Positions 15,635-24,538 of a stretch of 64,000 nt of DNA are shown piece by piece (the stretch's first letter is position 1; every line of letters starts with the position of its first letter). Under the pieces are notes generated by a model. The model was not told where the DNA came from. It ran no database searches and saw only the letters and a program-made list of their open reading frames with translations. Origin of the DNA: Flavobacteriaceae bacterium UBA5534. GTDB taxonomy: Bacteria > Bacteroidota > Bacteroidia > Flavobacteriales > Flavobacteriaceae. Where the stretch lies: assembly GCA_002426015.1 (NCBI GenBank), contig DINS01000004.1, forward strand, positions 70,001 through 134,000. Reading direction: 5' to 3'. The translations under genes and the position numbers were made by a program.

Positions 15635-18379
15635 ATGGCAAGTTTCATACAAGATGTTATAGCAGATTTACAAAACAAAAGCGTTGACATATCGCAACTT
15701 ACTTTTGTTTTGCCTAGCAAAAGATCAGGTGTTTTTTTAACCCATGCTCTTTCAAAAACTTTAAAAAAAACACAGTTTGCTCCCGAAATTCTTTCGATAG
15801 AGGAATTCGTAGAAACGCTTTCTGATTTAAAATATAGTTCCAATACCGAGCTGTTATTTGAGTTTTATGAAATCTATCTAAAACTAACCCCAAAAGACCA
15901 GGTCGAACCTTTCGATAAATTTTCGAAATGGGCTCAATTACTACTACAGGATTTTAACGAAATAGACCGTTATCTAATTCCGACTGAACAGATCTTTGAT
16001 TATTTAAAAGCAATTAAGGAAATCAATCATTGGTCATTGGCAGAAAACCAAACTGACCATATTGTCAATTATCTTTCTTTTTGGAAACGCCTAAAATCAT
16101 ATTACAATCAATTAAAAGACAATCTTATTACCAAAAAGAAGGGCTACCAAGGCTTGGTCTATAGAGAAGCCGTAGAAGGATTAGAGCAATATATAGCAAC
16201 AAACTCTCATAAAAAACATGTGTTTGTGGGTTTTAATGCTTTGAACAAAGCTGAAGAAACCATCATTCAAGAATTGTTGCAGCAAGATTTAGCAACCATT
16301 TATTGGGATATTGACAAAACTTTTATGGATAATCCAATTCATGATGCTGGTTTATTTATGCGTACTCATAAAGCCCGTTGGCCGTATTTTGAAAAGCATC
16401 CCTTTAACTGGATAAGCAATACCTATCAAAGCGAAAAACATATTGAAGTTATAGGAACTCCCAAAAATGTTGGACAAGTGAAACATATAGGTGAATTGTT
16501 GGATACTATTCACAAAAACCAAAAATCACTACAGAACACAGCCGTTATTTTGGGTGATGAAACGTTATTGATGCCTTTACTCAATTCCATTCCAAAATCG
16601 ATTGATACCATCAATATTACAATGGGATTGCCTTTGGCTTCAATCCCCTTGGCATCTTTGTTTGAAGCACTTTTCAAAATTCATAAAACAGATACCAAAC
16701 AACTTTATTATAAAGATGTTATTTCTATTGTATCACACCAGGTTATACAACCTCTTTTTGAAGGCAATGAAATCATTGATTATATTCAGAATCATAATTT
16801 GGTATATGTTTCAGTTGATAAATTAAAAACATTAGCCCCAAACAAAGTTGATATCATCAAATTGTTGTTTCAGTCTTGGGATAACAATCCTGATAAAGCC
16901 ATTAAGAGTTGTTCTCAACTCATTTTATCAATAAAAGACACATTGAGTGTCGATAAATCAAATAACCTGTTAGCGCTTGAGTATTTGTATCGATTTAATG
17001 AAGTTTTTAATGAATTGCAACGACTAAATGCAACTTATCATCATATTTATAGTATCAACACTTTGTTTGGTCTCTATAAAGAACTTTTAAAAAGTGAAAC
17101 TTTAGATTTTAAAGGAGAGCCATTACAAGGACTTCAAATCATGGGAATGCTGGAGAGTCGTGTGCTAGATTTTGAAACCGTCATTATCTCATCGGTCAAT
17201 GAGGGTATTCTACCTGCGGGAAAAAGCACTAATTCGTTTATCCCTTTTGATGTGAAGATTGAGAACGGCTTGCCAACCCACAAAGAAAAGGATGCGGTTT
17301 ATACCTACCACTTTTATCGATTATTGCATCGAGCAAAAGAGATATATATTCTTTACAATACCGAGCCCGATGTATTAAATGGAGGTGAAAAAAGTAGATT
17401 CATCACACAATTAGATATAGAAAAGTTGCATCCAATTGAGCACTATGTTGTTTCGCCTAAAGTGCCTTCGATTGTTACTCACCTTAAGTGCGTTAAAAAA
17501 ACATCGGTTGTTTTAGACAATATAAAACAATTAGCAGAAGACGGTTTTTCACCTTCGTCCTTGACCAATTACATCAGAAACCCTATTGATTTTTACTATG
17601 ATAAAATTTTAGGAATCAAAAACTATGAAGATGTTGAAGAAACAGTAGCTGCCAATACATTAGGAAACGTAATTCATCAAACGCTTGAAGACTTTTATAA
17701 ACCTTTGGTAAATGTGTTTATGACTGAAAAACATATTGAAGCCATGAAAACCATGATTGATCAAACGGTTGAAACTCATTTTCAATCACACTACAAAGAA
17801 GGTGATATTACTAAAGGTAAAAATCTCATCATTTTTGAAATTGCCAAACGTTACATCCACAATTTTTTGAATAAAGAACTAGAAACCATAAAAGCTGGAC
17901 ATCAAATAAAAATCATCGCTGTTGAGAAAAAAACTAAGATACGGTTTCATGTCCCAGAACTGGATTTTCCTGTTTATTTAAAAGGGACGGTTGACAGAAT
18001 AGATGAGTGTGATGGTATTACCAGAATTATAGATTATAAGACAGGAAAGGTAGAACAGAAGCATGTGGAAATTGTTGACTGGAACGCACTCATAACGGAT
18101 TATGATAAATACAGCAAAAGTTTTCAGGTGTTGACTTATGCTTATATGCTCAACGAAGAACAACTGATTTCTGGTTCTATTGAAGGTGGCATAATTTCTT
18201 TTAAAAATCTACAAGGGGATTATTTTTTGAGATTTACCAAAAAGGACAAGACAGGAAGAGGTGCCAACAAAATTCAAGAAATCACCCATGGAACTTTAGA
18301 TGAATATACCATACAACTCAAACAATTAATTCTCGAAATATGCAATCCGGAAATTGATTTTATTGAGAAAATCGTTTAA
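15635..18379 (+). CDS. AddB-like PD-(D/E)XK nuclease subunit
   Basis: A 914-residue protein resembling AddB/RexB: an inactivated helicase scaffold (LTFVLPSKRSGVFL near the start; no classical Walker A GKT) and a C-terminal RecB-type nuclease. The nuclease core is visible as GNVIHQTLEDFY, LKGTVDRIDE and RIIDYKTGKVE. The segment SPSSLTNYIRNPIDFYYDKILG matches the place where many family members have an iron-sulfur cysteine, but Asn stands there, so the cluster is probably absent. It most likely works with the AddA-like protein encoded at 9706-12867. Its stop overlaps the stop of the convergent kinase gene. Confidence 0.85.
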   Translation: MASFIQDVIADLQNKSVDISQLTFVLPSKRSGVFLTHALSKTLKKTQFAPEILSIEEFVETLSDLKYSSNTELLFEFYEIYLKLTPKDQVEPFDKFSKWAQLLLQDFNEIDRYLIPTEQIFDYLKAIKEINHWSLAENQTDHIVNYLSFWKRLKSYYNQLKDNLITKKKGYQGLVYREAVEGLEQYIATNSHKKHVFVGFNALNKAEETIIQELLQQDLATIYWDIDKTFMDNPIHDAGLFMRTHKARWPYFEKHPFNWISNTYQSEKHIEVIGTPKNVGQVKHIGELLDTIHKNQKSLQNTAVILGDETLLMPLLNSIPKSIDTINITMGLPLASIPLASLFEALFKIHKTDTKQLYYKDVISIVSHQVIQPLFEGNEIIDYIQNHNLVYVSVDKLKTLAPNKVDIIKLLFQSWDNNPDKAIKSCSQLILSIKDTLSVDKSNNLLALEYLYRFNEVFNELQRLNATYHHIYSINTLFGLYKELLKSETLDFKGEPLQGLQIMGMLESRVLDFETVIISSVNEGILPAGKSTNSFIPFDVKIENGLPTHKEKDAVYTYHFYRLLHRAKEIYILYNTEPDVLNGGEKSRFITQLDIEKLHPIEHYVVSPKVPSIVTHLKCVKKTSVVLDNIKQLAEDGFSPSSLTNYIRNPIDFYYDKILGIKNYEDVEETVAANTLGNVIHQTLEDFYKPLVNVFMTEKHIEAMKTMIDQTVETHFQSHYKEGDITKGKNLIIFEIAKRYIHNFLNKELETIKAGHQIKIIAVEKKTKIRFHVPELDFPVYLKGTVDRIDECDGITRIIDYKTGKVEQKHVEIVDWNALITDYDKYSKSFQVLTYAYMLNEEQLISGSIEGGIISFKNLQGDYFLRFTKKDKTGRGANKIQEITHGTLDEYTIQLKQLILEICNPEIDFIEKIV

Positions 18380-20724
18380 GCAATTTTTAATACCTGATCT
18401 CTACACGTATTTATTTTTTCGAACAATAATTCTTTATTGACGGGTTTAGTCATATAATCATTCATTCCGATGTCCAAAACTTTTTGACGGGTTTCTTGCA
18501 TGGCATCAGCCGTTACGGCAATAATTGGGATCTCACAAATGACCTTGCCCAATTCACCACTTCGAATAATTTTAGTGGCCTCATAGCCATCCATTACAGG
18601 CATTTGTAAATCCATCAAAACAATATCATATACGTCTTTTTTAAGTGCATCTAGTGCCTCATTACCATTATTGACAACCGCAAAACTTATATTTGATGAA
18701 CTGCTTAATAATTTTCTCATGACCATTTGATTCAATAAATTGTCTTCCACGACTAACACATGCAATGGTTTATTAATACTTTGCTCATCATTTTTAAGAG
18801 TATTCTCCTTGGCTTTTGCAACTGCTTTAATTGGTAAATCGATAAATACCTCTGTTCCATTTCCTTCAATGCTCTCAATACTTATTTTCCCTTCAAAAAG
18901 CTCTACCAAATGCCTTACGATGGTTAGCCCCAGACCGATACCTCCAAACTGTCGTTTATGATTAAGGCTCATTTGATTAAAACTATCAAAAATATGCTTT
19001 TTGATTTCGGGTTTCATCCCAACACCTGTGTCTAAAACATTAAAAGAAAAACGATATTGATCATTGGGTTGAGCTGTACAGTGCAATTTGAATGTAATCC
19101 CTCCAGAATTTGTAAACTTTACAGCATTGCTCAATACGTTGTTGATGATTTGGATAAAGCGCTCATAGTCTCCTTCAACCATGGTTGGTATTTTATAATC
19201 CATTTCAAATTTGAAGTACAGTCCTTTGTTTTTAGCCTCGTTTCTCCAATTGTTGCAAATCTGATTAAGTGCAATTGAAGGGTTAAATTTTTCTGTTTTT
19301 AACTTCAGTTCATTCTTTTCAATTTTTTCAAAATCTAAAATATCATTCACGTTGCTTAATAGACTTAAAGATGCGTTTTTGATAATTTCAAACTGCTTTC
19401 GTTGGCTTTCATCAGATTGTGAGCTCAATTGGGCTTCAGCGATTCCCATGATAGCGTTAATAGGCGTTCTCAACTCATGACTCATATTAGACATGAAGTA
19501 AGTTTTTAACTGACTTATCTCCTGTGATTTTTGTAATGCTTCAGCTTGTGAATTTTCTTTTTCCAATCGTAGCTTCCTTATTAAATTAGTCATAGATAAC
19601 GAAAGGAAAATAACCTCGAAGCCAGAACCAAATTTAGCACTGTTCAGGGTGTAAAAATTATTAGGAAGTAAACTCAAGTTATTCATTACAAATCCCAATA
19701 AGCCTATAACCAAGAAAAAAATACCAATTGAAAAATATGGATCTATCGAGATACGCTTGTATCGCATTACGGCAACAGTTGTTAGTATCAAAATCAAGCT
19801 AATCAATCCATTTAAGTTGCTCAATGGATAAGTCAATTCTAAAGTCTTTGGGCTGACAAAAACCATGACAAACAATAACCCAATTACAATGTATATTGCC
19901 TTGAACATTTTATTAAAGCTTTGTAATTTCTTATCTACATTTAAAAAATGCTCGCAGTACTTTAACAAGAATATATTAGACAATAAGGCTGTAATTAGTA
20001 CAGCTCTGTCATTTAAAAACCCTCCATTAGGAAATACATATTGAAATATCAAGCCATCTAGTGAGGCTTGCATTAAAGCGATAGAGAACACATAAAAACC
20101 ATAGTAAATAAAGGACTTTTCTTTTAACCCTGTATAAAAAAACAGATAAATGATGCCAGCCAAAAACAATAACCCATAAAAAAGACCAAGGAATAATTGT
20201 TGATTGTAATTGACTTTCCAGAACGAAGCTTCGTCATATAAATTAAGCGGAATATTAATGGTTTCGCCATCGCTCTTGAGATATAAGTAGAATTCCTGGG
20301 TGCTCTGTTTTGGAAGTTCTATCTTAAAAACACTTGATCGATGTTGAACTTGGCGTTCATCAAAAGGTATTTGGTCTCCGCTCTTAAAGCTTTGCATTAC
20401 ATTGTCCTTTATCTGAAAAAGTTCTGCGATATCAGTAATTGGTCGAGCGGTTTCTAGGTAATAGGTTTGGATTTCATCATCACTGTTTTCCAGTTTAAAC
20501 CTCACCCAGTAAGCATCAGAAGTAAATCCTACACTATGATTATCAGATTCTAATGGTGAAAAAGTGATAGATTTGTCTTTATATAACTGATTGAAATCTA
20601 CATTAGATTGAGTAAATTCGGCATATTCGTAAAGTTTCCCTTTACTGTATTGTGGATTAAAGACAGTCGTCTGGGCGGCCAGACCTAAACTAAATAAGCA
20701 GGTTATTAGTAGTAAGTGTTTCAT
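18376..20724 (-). CDS. Hybrid histidine kinase / response regulator with 7TMR-DISM sensor
   Basis: A 782-residue membrane sensor. A signal peptide (1-17) is followed by an extracytoplasmic 7TMR-DISMED2-type domain (about 25-165), probably for a carbohydrate-like ligand, and seven membrane helices (about 175-383). A short coiled coil leads to HisKA with phospho-acceptor His416 in MSNMSHELRTPINAIMG, then an HATPase with DTGVGM and GIGLGLTIV. The C-terminal receiver domain (about 655-775) has Asp705 in IVLMDLQMPVMDGYEA and Lys760. No separate DNA-binding regulator is adjacent, so its target is unknown. The receiver may hand phosphate to a phosphotransfer protein elsewhere. Confidence 0.93.
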   Translation of the reverse strand: MKHLLLITCLFSLGLAAQTTVFNPQYSKGKLYEYAEFTQSNVDFNQLYKDKSITFSPLESDNHSVGFTSDAYWVRFKLENSDDEIQTYYLETARPITDIAELFQIKDNVMQSFKSGDQIPFDERQVQHRSSVFKIELPKQSTQEFYLYLKSDGETINIPLNLYDEASFWKVNYNQQLFLGLFYGLLFLAGIIYLFFYTGLKEKSFIYYGFYVFSIALMQASLDGLIFQYVFPNGGFLNDRAVLITALLSNIFLLKYCEHFLNVDKKLQSFNKMFKAIYIVIGLLFVMVFVSPKTLELTYPLSNLNGLISLILILTTVAVMRYKRISIDPYFSIGIFFLVIGLLGFVMNNLSLLPNNFYTLNSAKFGSGFEVIFLSLSMTNLIRKLRLEKENSQAEALQKSQEISQLKTYFMSNMSHELRTPINAIMGIAEAQLSSQSDESQRKQFEIIKNASLSLLSNVNDILDFEKIEKNELKLKTEKFNPSIALNQICNNWRNEAKNKGLYFKFEMDYKIPTMVEGDYERFIQIINNVLSNAVKFTNSGGITFKLHCTAQPNDQYRFSFNVLDTGVGMKPEIKKHIFDSFNQMSLNHKRQFGGIGLGLTIVRHLVELFEGKISIESIEGNGTEVFIDLPIKAVAKAKENTLKNDEQSINKPLHVLVVEDNLLNQMVMRKLLSSSSNISFAVVNNGNEALDALKKDVYDIVLMDLQMPVMDGYEATKIIRSGELGKVICEIPIIAVTADAMQETRQKVLDIGMNDYMTKPVNKELLFEKINTCRDQVLKIA

Positions 20725-20795
20725 AGTTGGGGCTTTAAAACATATACAACTTTACGAAAAAAAAGTGATGTTGGTTTTATAAATGTTAAAAAAAC

Positions 20796-20826
20796 AAAAA
20801 AACAGTGCAAAAAACACTGTTTTTTT
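20796..20826 (-). terminator. Terminator after tRNA-Ala (bidirectional in form)
   Basis: AAAAAAACAGTG (20796-20807) pairs with CACTGTTTTTTT (20815-20826) around a 7-base loop. On the minus strand it closes the usp-tRNA-Ala transcript before the kinase gene. Confidence 0.8.
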
Positions 20827-20832
20827 CAATGG

Positions 20833-20906
20833 TGGAGAAGATGGGGCTCGAACCCACGACCTTTTGGCTGCCAGCCAAACGCTCTAGCCAACTGAGCTAC
20901 ATCCCC
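20833..20906 (-). tRNA. tRNA-Ala (anticodon GGC)
   Basis: A 74-base cloverleaf on the minus strand. The anticodon arm is TTTGG-CTGGCAG-CCAAA, the D stem GCTC/GAGC, and the T arm GTGGG-TTCGAGC-CCCAT. The loop gives anticodon GGC. The acceptor stem has the G3-T70 pair that marks alanine tRNAs and discriminator A73. CCA is encoded directly after it (20832-20830). One acceptor mismatch (T6-T67) is present. It starts only 5 bases after the usp stop codon, so it is probably processed from a common transcript. Confidence 0.95.
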
Positions 20907-20911
20907 AAAAT

Positions 20912-21709
20912 TTATTTTAGACCACTTAGCACCAAAACAGGTAATGTTGAGCTATTGAAATCTTTTTTCAATATCGTATTATTTTCCCAAAGTTTAGTGA
21001 AAAACCCTCTTTTTCTACGTACTACACATAATAAATCTGGATGGATTTCTTTGTAGTTTTCCAAAACCCCTTGAAATGTAGTAGCATTCTCGCTGTAACT
21101 TATATTAGATATGATACTTGACAGCTCTTCATTGATGTCAAAATCTCCTTCATTATGAAATGGTGTTTTGACCAATAATAAATTGACAGAAGCCCTGTAT
21201 TGGTTTTGAATGTCTTTTAAAGGGATTAAAGCATTGTCATTCTTTATGATTGCTGACTTTAAAGCCAATAAAATATTAGAAATTGGTTTATATTTAAATC
21301 CTTCCGGAACAATTAGGGCAGGAACGTTGGTTTGCTTTATGATCTTACCAGATGTTTTTCCTAAATATACTTCGTCCTTTATCGAATTAGTACGTGGCTC
21401 TATCAAAATCAAATCGATATCTGCCATCTTGCAAACCAACTCTAACGTTTCTACAAGCTTTCCTTTAAAGGTTTTAACGATGACCTCAACGCCCTTTGTG
21501 TCAACTTTAGCAACATGAGCTTTTAGAAACTCAAGGCTTTCACGCTCCAAAATAGCATCTACCTTAATCATGGTGCCTGCCTTGGTATAGACGTTAAACA
21601 CTTGTACAACATATAGTTTTGCTCCAAACTCTTTAGCAAAATCAACTGCATATTGCAAATGGCTTACCGCATTCTTTGATGACCCAACAGGAACTAAAAT
21701 ATTCTTCAT
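20912..21709 (-). CDS. Universal stress protein (two Usp domains)
   Basis: A 265-residue cytosolic protein with two UspA-type domains. The first opens with MKNILVPVGSSKNAVSHLQ and ends near 140 with the nucleotide-loop-like GKTSGKIIKQTNVPALIVP. The second, about 145-265, is more diverged. Such proteins are induced in stress and starvation and some bind ATP; the ligand here is not clear. The ATG at 21709 is chosen over a TTG two codons earlier. It lies immediately upstream of tRNA-Ala on the same strand. Confidence 0.88.
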   Translation of the reverse strand: MKNILVPVGSSKNAVSHLQYAVDFAKEFGAKLYVVQVFNVYTKAGTMIKVDAILERESLEFLKAHVAKVDTKGVEVIVKTFKGKLVETLELVCKMADIDLILIEPRTNSIKDEVYLGKTSGKIIKQTNVPALIVPEGFKYKPISNILLALKSAIIKNDNALIPLKDIQNQYRASVNLLLVKTPFHNEGDFDINEELSSIISNISYSENATTFQGVLENYKEIHPDLLCVVRRKRGFFTKLWENNTILKKDFNSSTLPVLVLSGLK

Positions 21710-21765
21710 GTTCAAAAATTTAAAACTAAATTTACATAGAATTTATGCAAAAGTAAACATTAAAT

Positions 21766-22266
21766 ATGATTCGTGAAGCGACTAATAAAGATATTGATGC
21801 CATTTTAGAAGTGACCAAATCTTGTGCAAGATATATGATAGAGCATCACATTTTTCAATGGAATGAGTATTATCCCAACCGAAAAGCTTTTGAAAATGAT
21901 ATAAAGCGTAACGAATTATATGTATTGGAACTGAACAATGAACTCGTGGGTTGTGTCGTGGTTTCAACTTTTATGGATCCAGAATACATCCCTATACAAT
22001 GGCTGACACCAAATAAAAATAATAGTTACATTCATCGTTTAGCAATCCATCCTAAACATCAAGGCAATGGCTATGCTCAACAATTGATGGATTTTGCTGA
22101 AAAATGGGCTAAAGAAAACAACTCCATTTCTGTAAGATTGGATACTTTTTCGAAAAACCAAAGAAACCAAACATTTTATGAACTTAGAGGGTATCAACGA
22201 TTGGGTTCTGTTTTTTTTCCAAAACAAAGTGAACATCCTTTTTATTGCTATGAACTTTTGTTGTAA
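21766..22266 (+). CDS. GNAT family N-acetyltransferase
   Basis: A 166-residue acetyl-CoA-dependent acetyltransferase. The fold is recognised by MIREATNKDIDAILEV at the start, the segment YIHRLAIHPKHQGNGYAQQL (acetyl-CoA pyrophosphate loop, about 86-105), and the C-terminal SKNQRNQTFYELRGYQRLG. The substrate cannot be told. It is divergent from usp and starts 56 bases from that gene's ATG. No operon partner is evident. Confidence 0.92.
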   Translation: MIREATNKDIDAILEVTKSCARYMIEHHIFQWNEYYPNRKAFENDIKRNELYVLELNNELVGCVVVSTFMDPEYIPIQWLTPNKNNSYIHRLAIHPKHQGNGYAQQLMDFAEKWAKENNSISVRLDTFSKNQRNQTFYELRGYQRLGSVFFPKQSEHPFYCYELLL

Positions 22267-22274
22267 AAAACATT

Positions 22275-22282
22275 TAACTTTG
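22275..22282 (+). promoter_or_regulatory. Promoter -7 box (TAACTTTG) of the small membrane-protein pair
   Basis: An exact TAnnTTTG box 17 bases before the ATG at 22300, just after the acetyltransferase stop. It supports the two tiny frames that follow as a real transcription unit. Confidence 0.5.
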
Positions 22283-22299
22283 TCACTCAATAAAACAAT

Positions 22300-22473
22300 A
22301 TGGCTTTACTGACTATTATTCAAAACGTTGATATTGAAGATAAAATTAAAAACGCTCCAAATTCGGGTTATGAAATAGGCGTTTTTATAGGAAGCATGTT
22401 GCCTTTTGTGGTTTTGGTGGTTATTGCCTACTTAATTTATAGATATAATAAAAACAGGATAAATAAAGATTGA
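22300..22473 (+). CDS. Small single-pass membrane protein (57 aa)
   Basis: A 57-residue reading frame with ATG start. A polar N-terminal third (QNVDIEDKIKNAPNS) is followed by one hydrophobic helix at about 29-48 (FIGSMLPFVVLVVIAYLIY) and a basic tail RYNKNRINKD, so the C terminus should face the cytoplasm. A consensus promoter box lies just upstream, and a second tiny membrane frame starts 1 base after its stop. I do not recognise a family. It could be a subunit of a membrane complex or a stress mini-protein. Confidence 0.6.
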   Translation: MALLTIIQNVDIEDKIKNAPNSGYEIGVFIGSMLPFVVLVVIAYLIYRYNKNRINKD

Positions 22474-22474
22474 T

Positions 22475-22573
22475 ATGGATTTTTTAAATTTTTTAGGCGG
22501 AAACGGTTTGTTTCTGATTTTAGGCATCGTGCTTATTGTGATTTACTTTTACAACAAAAGAAAAAACAAATAA
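22475..22573 (+). CDS. Tiny single-pass membrane protein (32 aa)
   Basis: A 32-residue frame beginning MDFLNFLGGNGLFLILG, with one hydrophobic helix and a tail YNKRKNK. It begins 1 base after the preceding small gene and ends directly next to the stop of the convergent oxygenase. The same layout as its neighbour (helix plus positively charged tail) suggests a paired product. Too short for homology judgement; the support is context and composition. Confidence 0.5.
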   Translation: MDFLNFLGGNGLFLILGIVLIVIYFYNKRKNK

Positions 22574-23215
22574 TCAACGTGTTTTTAACCAACCCGTAAT
22601 GCTCAATCTTTCTGTATTAACAGGTTTCACTTCGTGTTCAATTATTTGGCTTTCAAAAATCACCACACGACCAGGAAACGGATAGATGACTTTTTCTGTT
22701 TCATTTCCATTTTCATTCAAATATAAAACTAATTCGCCTCCATTTTCTGGCAACCATCCATCTTCATTCAAATAACACACAAACGACAGTTTGCGTCTAT
22801 CGTCATTTTGAAATGTATCGATATGGCGCTTATAAAAAGTTCCTATTGGATATAAGGCATAATGAAACTCTTTATGTAAAATACCCAGAAAACATGTTTT
22901 ATTTAAATAACCAACGAGGTTATTAATTTTACTAAAAAACAAATCTTCAGCTAAATTTGCTTGTAATTCATCTATCCATAAAATTATATCTCCTCTAATA
23001 GATTTTGCTATTACCTCATTCGTTTTATTACCAATTGCAGCTTTTTTAAAAGCATCTTCTTCATGTTTGTCTAGTAATGATTGCCGTAACACAGCAACTT
23101 CATTTTCAGTAAAAAAGCCTTCAACTATACTATACTGTTGAGATATAATATCTTCAATAATCTTTTCATACAAAGGATTTTCTACAAAGTTAATATCTTC
23201 AAAAAGCTGATTCAT
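22574..23215 (-). CDS. 2OG-Fe(II) oxygenase family protein
   Basis: A 213-residue protein from the ATG at 23215; an upstream TTG adds 15 residues without family support. The iron-binding His-X-Asp is in YKRHIDTFQND, the distal His in QIIEHEVKPV, and the 2-oxoglutarate-binding Arg in TERLSITGW, giving the complete facial triad. It resembles prolyl-4-hydroxylase-like members that act on proteins; the substrate is unknown. It diverges from queD, with about 90 bases of shared upstream region. Confidence 0.88.
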   Translation of the reverse strand: MNQLFEDINFVENPLYEKIIEDIISQQYSIVEGFFTENEVAVLRQSLLDKHEEDAFKKAAIGNKTNEVIAKSIRGDIILWIDELQANLAEDLFFSKINNLVGYLNKTCFLGILHKEFHYALYPIGTFYKRHIDTFQNDDRRKLSFVCYLNEDGWLPENGGELVLYLNENGNETEKVIYPFPGRVVIFESQIIEHEVKPVNTERLSITGWLKTR

Positions 23216-23279
23216 AGTTTTATGTCTTATAAAAAGCGCGTAAAAGTAATCTAAAAACAAATTGCTTTTACAAAACGAT

Positions 23280-23287
23280 TATCTTTG
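23280..23287 (+). promoter_or_regulatory. Promoter -7 box (TATCTTTG) of queD
   Basis: An exact TAnnTTTG match 19 bases before the queD ATG at 23307, with a TTG at 23262-23264 (15-base spacer). This also argues against any start upstream of 23307. Confidence 0.5.
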
Positions 23288-23306
23288 CTTTGAAAATGAA
23301 AAGACA

Positions 23307-23756
23307 ATGAGTACTATTCGTATAACAAAACAATTTTCTTTCGAAACAGGACATGCGCTTTATGGTTACGACGGAAAATGTAAAAATGTGCATGGGCACA
23401 GCTATAAACTATCCGTAACAGTTATCGGAAAACCTATAGATGACACCTCAAATGTTAAGTATGGAATGGTTATAGATTTTAGTGATTTAAAAAAAATTGT
23501 GAAAAACGAAATTGTCGATGTGTTCGACCATGCGACTGTTTTTAACAAAAACACACCTCATGTTGAGTTGGCAAAAGAGCTTGAGGATAGAGGTCATAAT
23601 GTGCTTTTGGTAGATTATCAACCCACCAGCGAAATGATGGTTATTGACTTTGCCGAAAAAATCAAAAAACATTTACCTCGACATATCTCACTACATTCTT
23701 TAAAATTACAAGAAACCGAAACCAGTTTTGCTGAATGGTACTCAACAGATAATTAG
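23307..23756 (+). CDS. queD: 6-carboxytetrahydropterin synthase / PTPS-like
   Basis: A 149-residue T-fold enzyme that makes 6-carboxytetrahydropterin, an early step toward queuosine, or a related pterin reaction. The zinc histidines are in FETGHALYG and NVHGHSYKL, and the catalytic Cys is in DGKCKNVHGH. QETETSFAEWY at the C terminus anchors the pterin. The ATG at 23307 fits the family length; a TTG at 23262 would add 15 residues and would precede the promoter box. Followed 26 bases later by lpxH. Confidence 0.9.
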   Translation: MSTIRITKQFSFETGHALYGYDGKCKNVHGHSYKLSVTVIGKPIDDTSNVKYGMVIDFSDLKKIVKNEIVDVFDHATVFNKNTPHVELAKELEDRGHNVLLVDYQPTSEMMVIDFAEKIKKHLPRHISLHSLKLQETETSFAEWYSTDN

Positions 23757-23782
23757 ATAGAAACATTTTCTATATTTACAAT

Positions 23783-24538
23783 ATGCAAATCCCAAAAGGA
23801 AAAAAAATATATTTCTCATCCGATAATCATCTTGGCGCTCCAACGTTAGAAACTTCGCTTCCTCGTGAAAAGAAATTTGTAGCTTGGCTAGATGAAATAA
23901 AACAAGATGCTGCTGCAATTTTCTTGCTTGGTGATTTATTTGATTTTTGGATGGAATATAAAAAAGTGGTTCCAAAAGGGTTTACAAGAACCTTGGGCAA
24001 ACTTGCCGAAATATCAGATTCAGGTATCCCAATTTACTATTTTGTAGGTAACCACGATTTATGGATGAATGGCTATTTTGAAGAAGAACTTAATATTCCT
24101 GTGTATCACAAACCACAAGAGTTTACCTTTAATAATAAAAGTTTTTTTATAGGTCACGGAGATGGTTTAGGGCCAAATGATAAAGGTTATAAACGCATGA
24201 AAAAAGTGTTTACAAATCCTGTTTGTGTTTGGCTGTTTAGACGTTTAATTCATCCAGATTTTGGAATGCGTTTAGGGCATTATCTCTCTGTGAAAAACAA
24301 GCTTATTTCTGGTGATGATGATGCAAAGTTTCTTGGTGAAGATAATGAGTGGCTTGTACAATACTGCAAGAGAAAACTAGAAGATAAACACAGAGATTAT
24401 TTTGTGTTTGGCCACCGACATTTACCGATGGAAATTCAACTGAATGACCAATCAAAATACATCAATCTCGGTGATTGGATTAGTTATTATACCTATGGTG
24501 TTTTTGATGGCGAGAATTTTGAATTGAAAAAATTCTAA
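23783..24538 (+). CDS. lpxH: UDP-2,3-diacylglucosamine diphosphatase
   Basis: Cleaves UDP-2,3-diacylglucosamine to lipid X in lipid A synthesis at the inner membrane. The 251-residue calcineurin-like phosphoesterase has its metal ligands in SSDNHLG, LGDLFDFW, VGNHDLWM, FIGHGDG and FGHRHLP. Length and motifs agree with the LpxH family of Bacteroidota. The stop codon overlaps by 4 bases the stop of the convergent MFS gene. Confidence 0.92.
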   Translation: MQIPKGKKIYFSSDNHLGAPTLETSLPREKKFVAWLDEIKQDAAAIFLLGDLFDFWMEYKKVVPKGFTRTLGKLAEISDSGIPIYYFVGNHDLWMNGYFEEELNIPVYHKPQEFTFNNKSFFIGHGDGLGPNDKGYKRMKKVFTNPVCVWLFRRLIHPDFGMRLGHYLSVKNKLISGDDDAKFLGEDNEWLVQYCKRKLEDKHRDYFVFGHRHLPMEIQLNDQSKYINLGDWISYYTYGVFDGENFELKKF

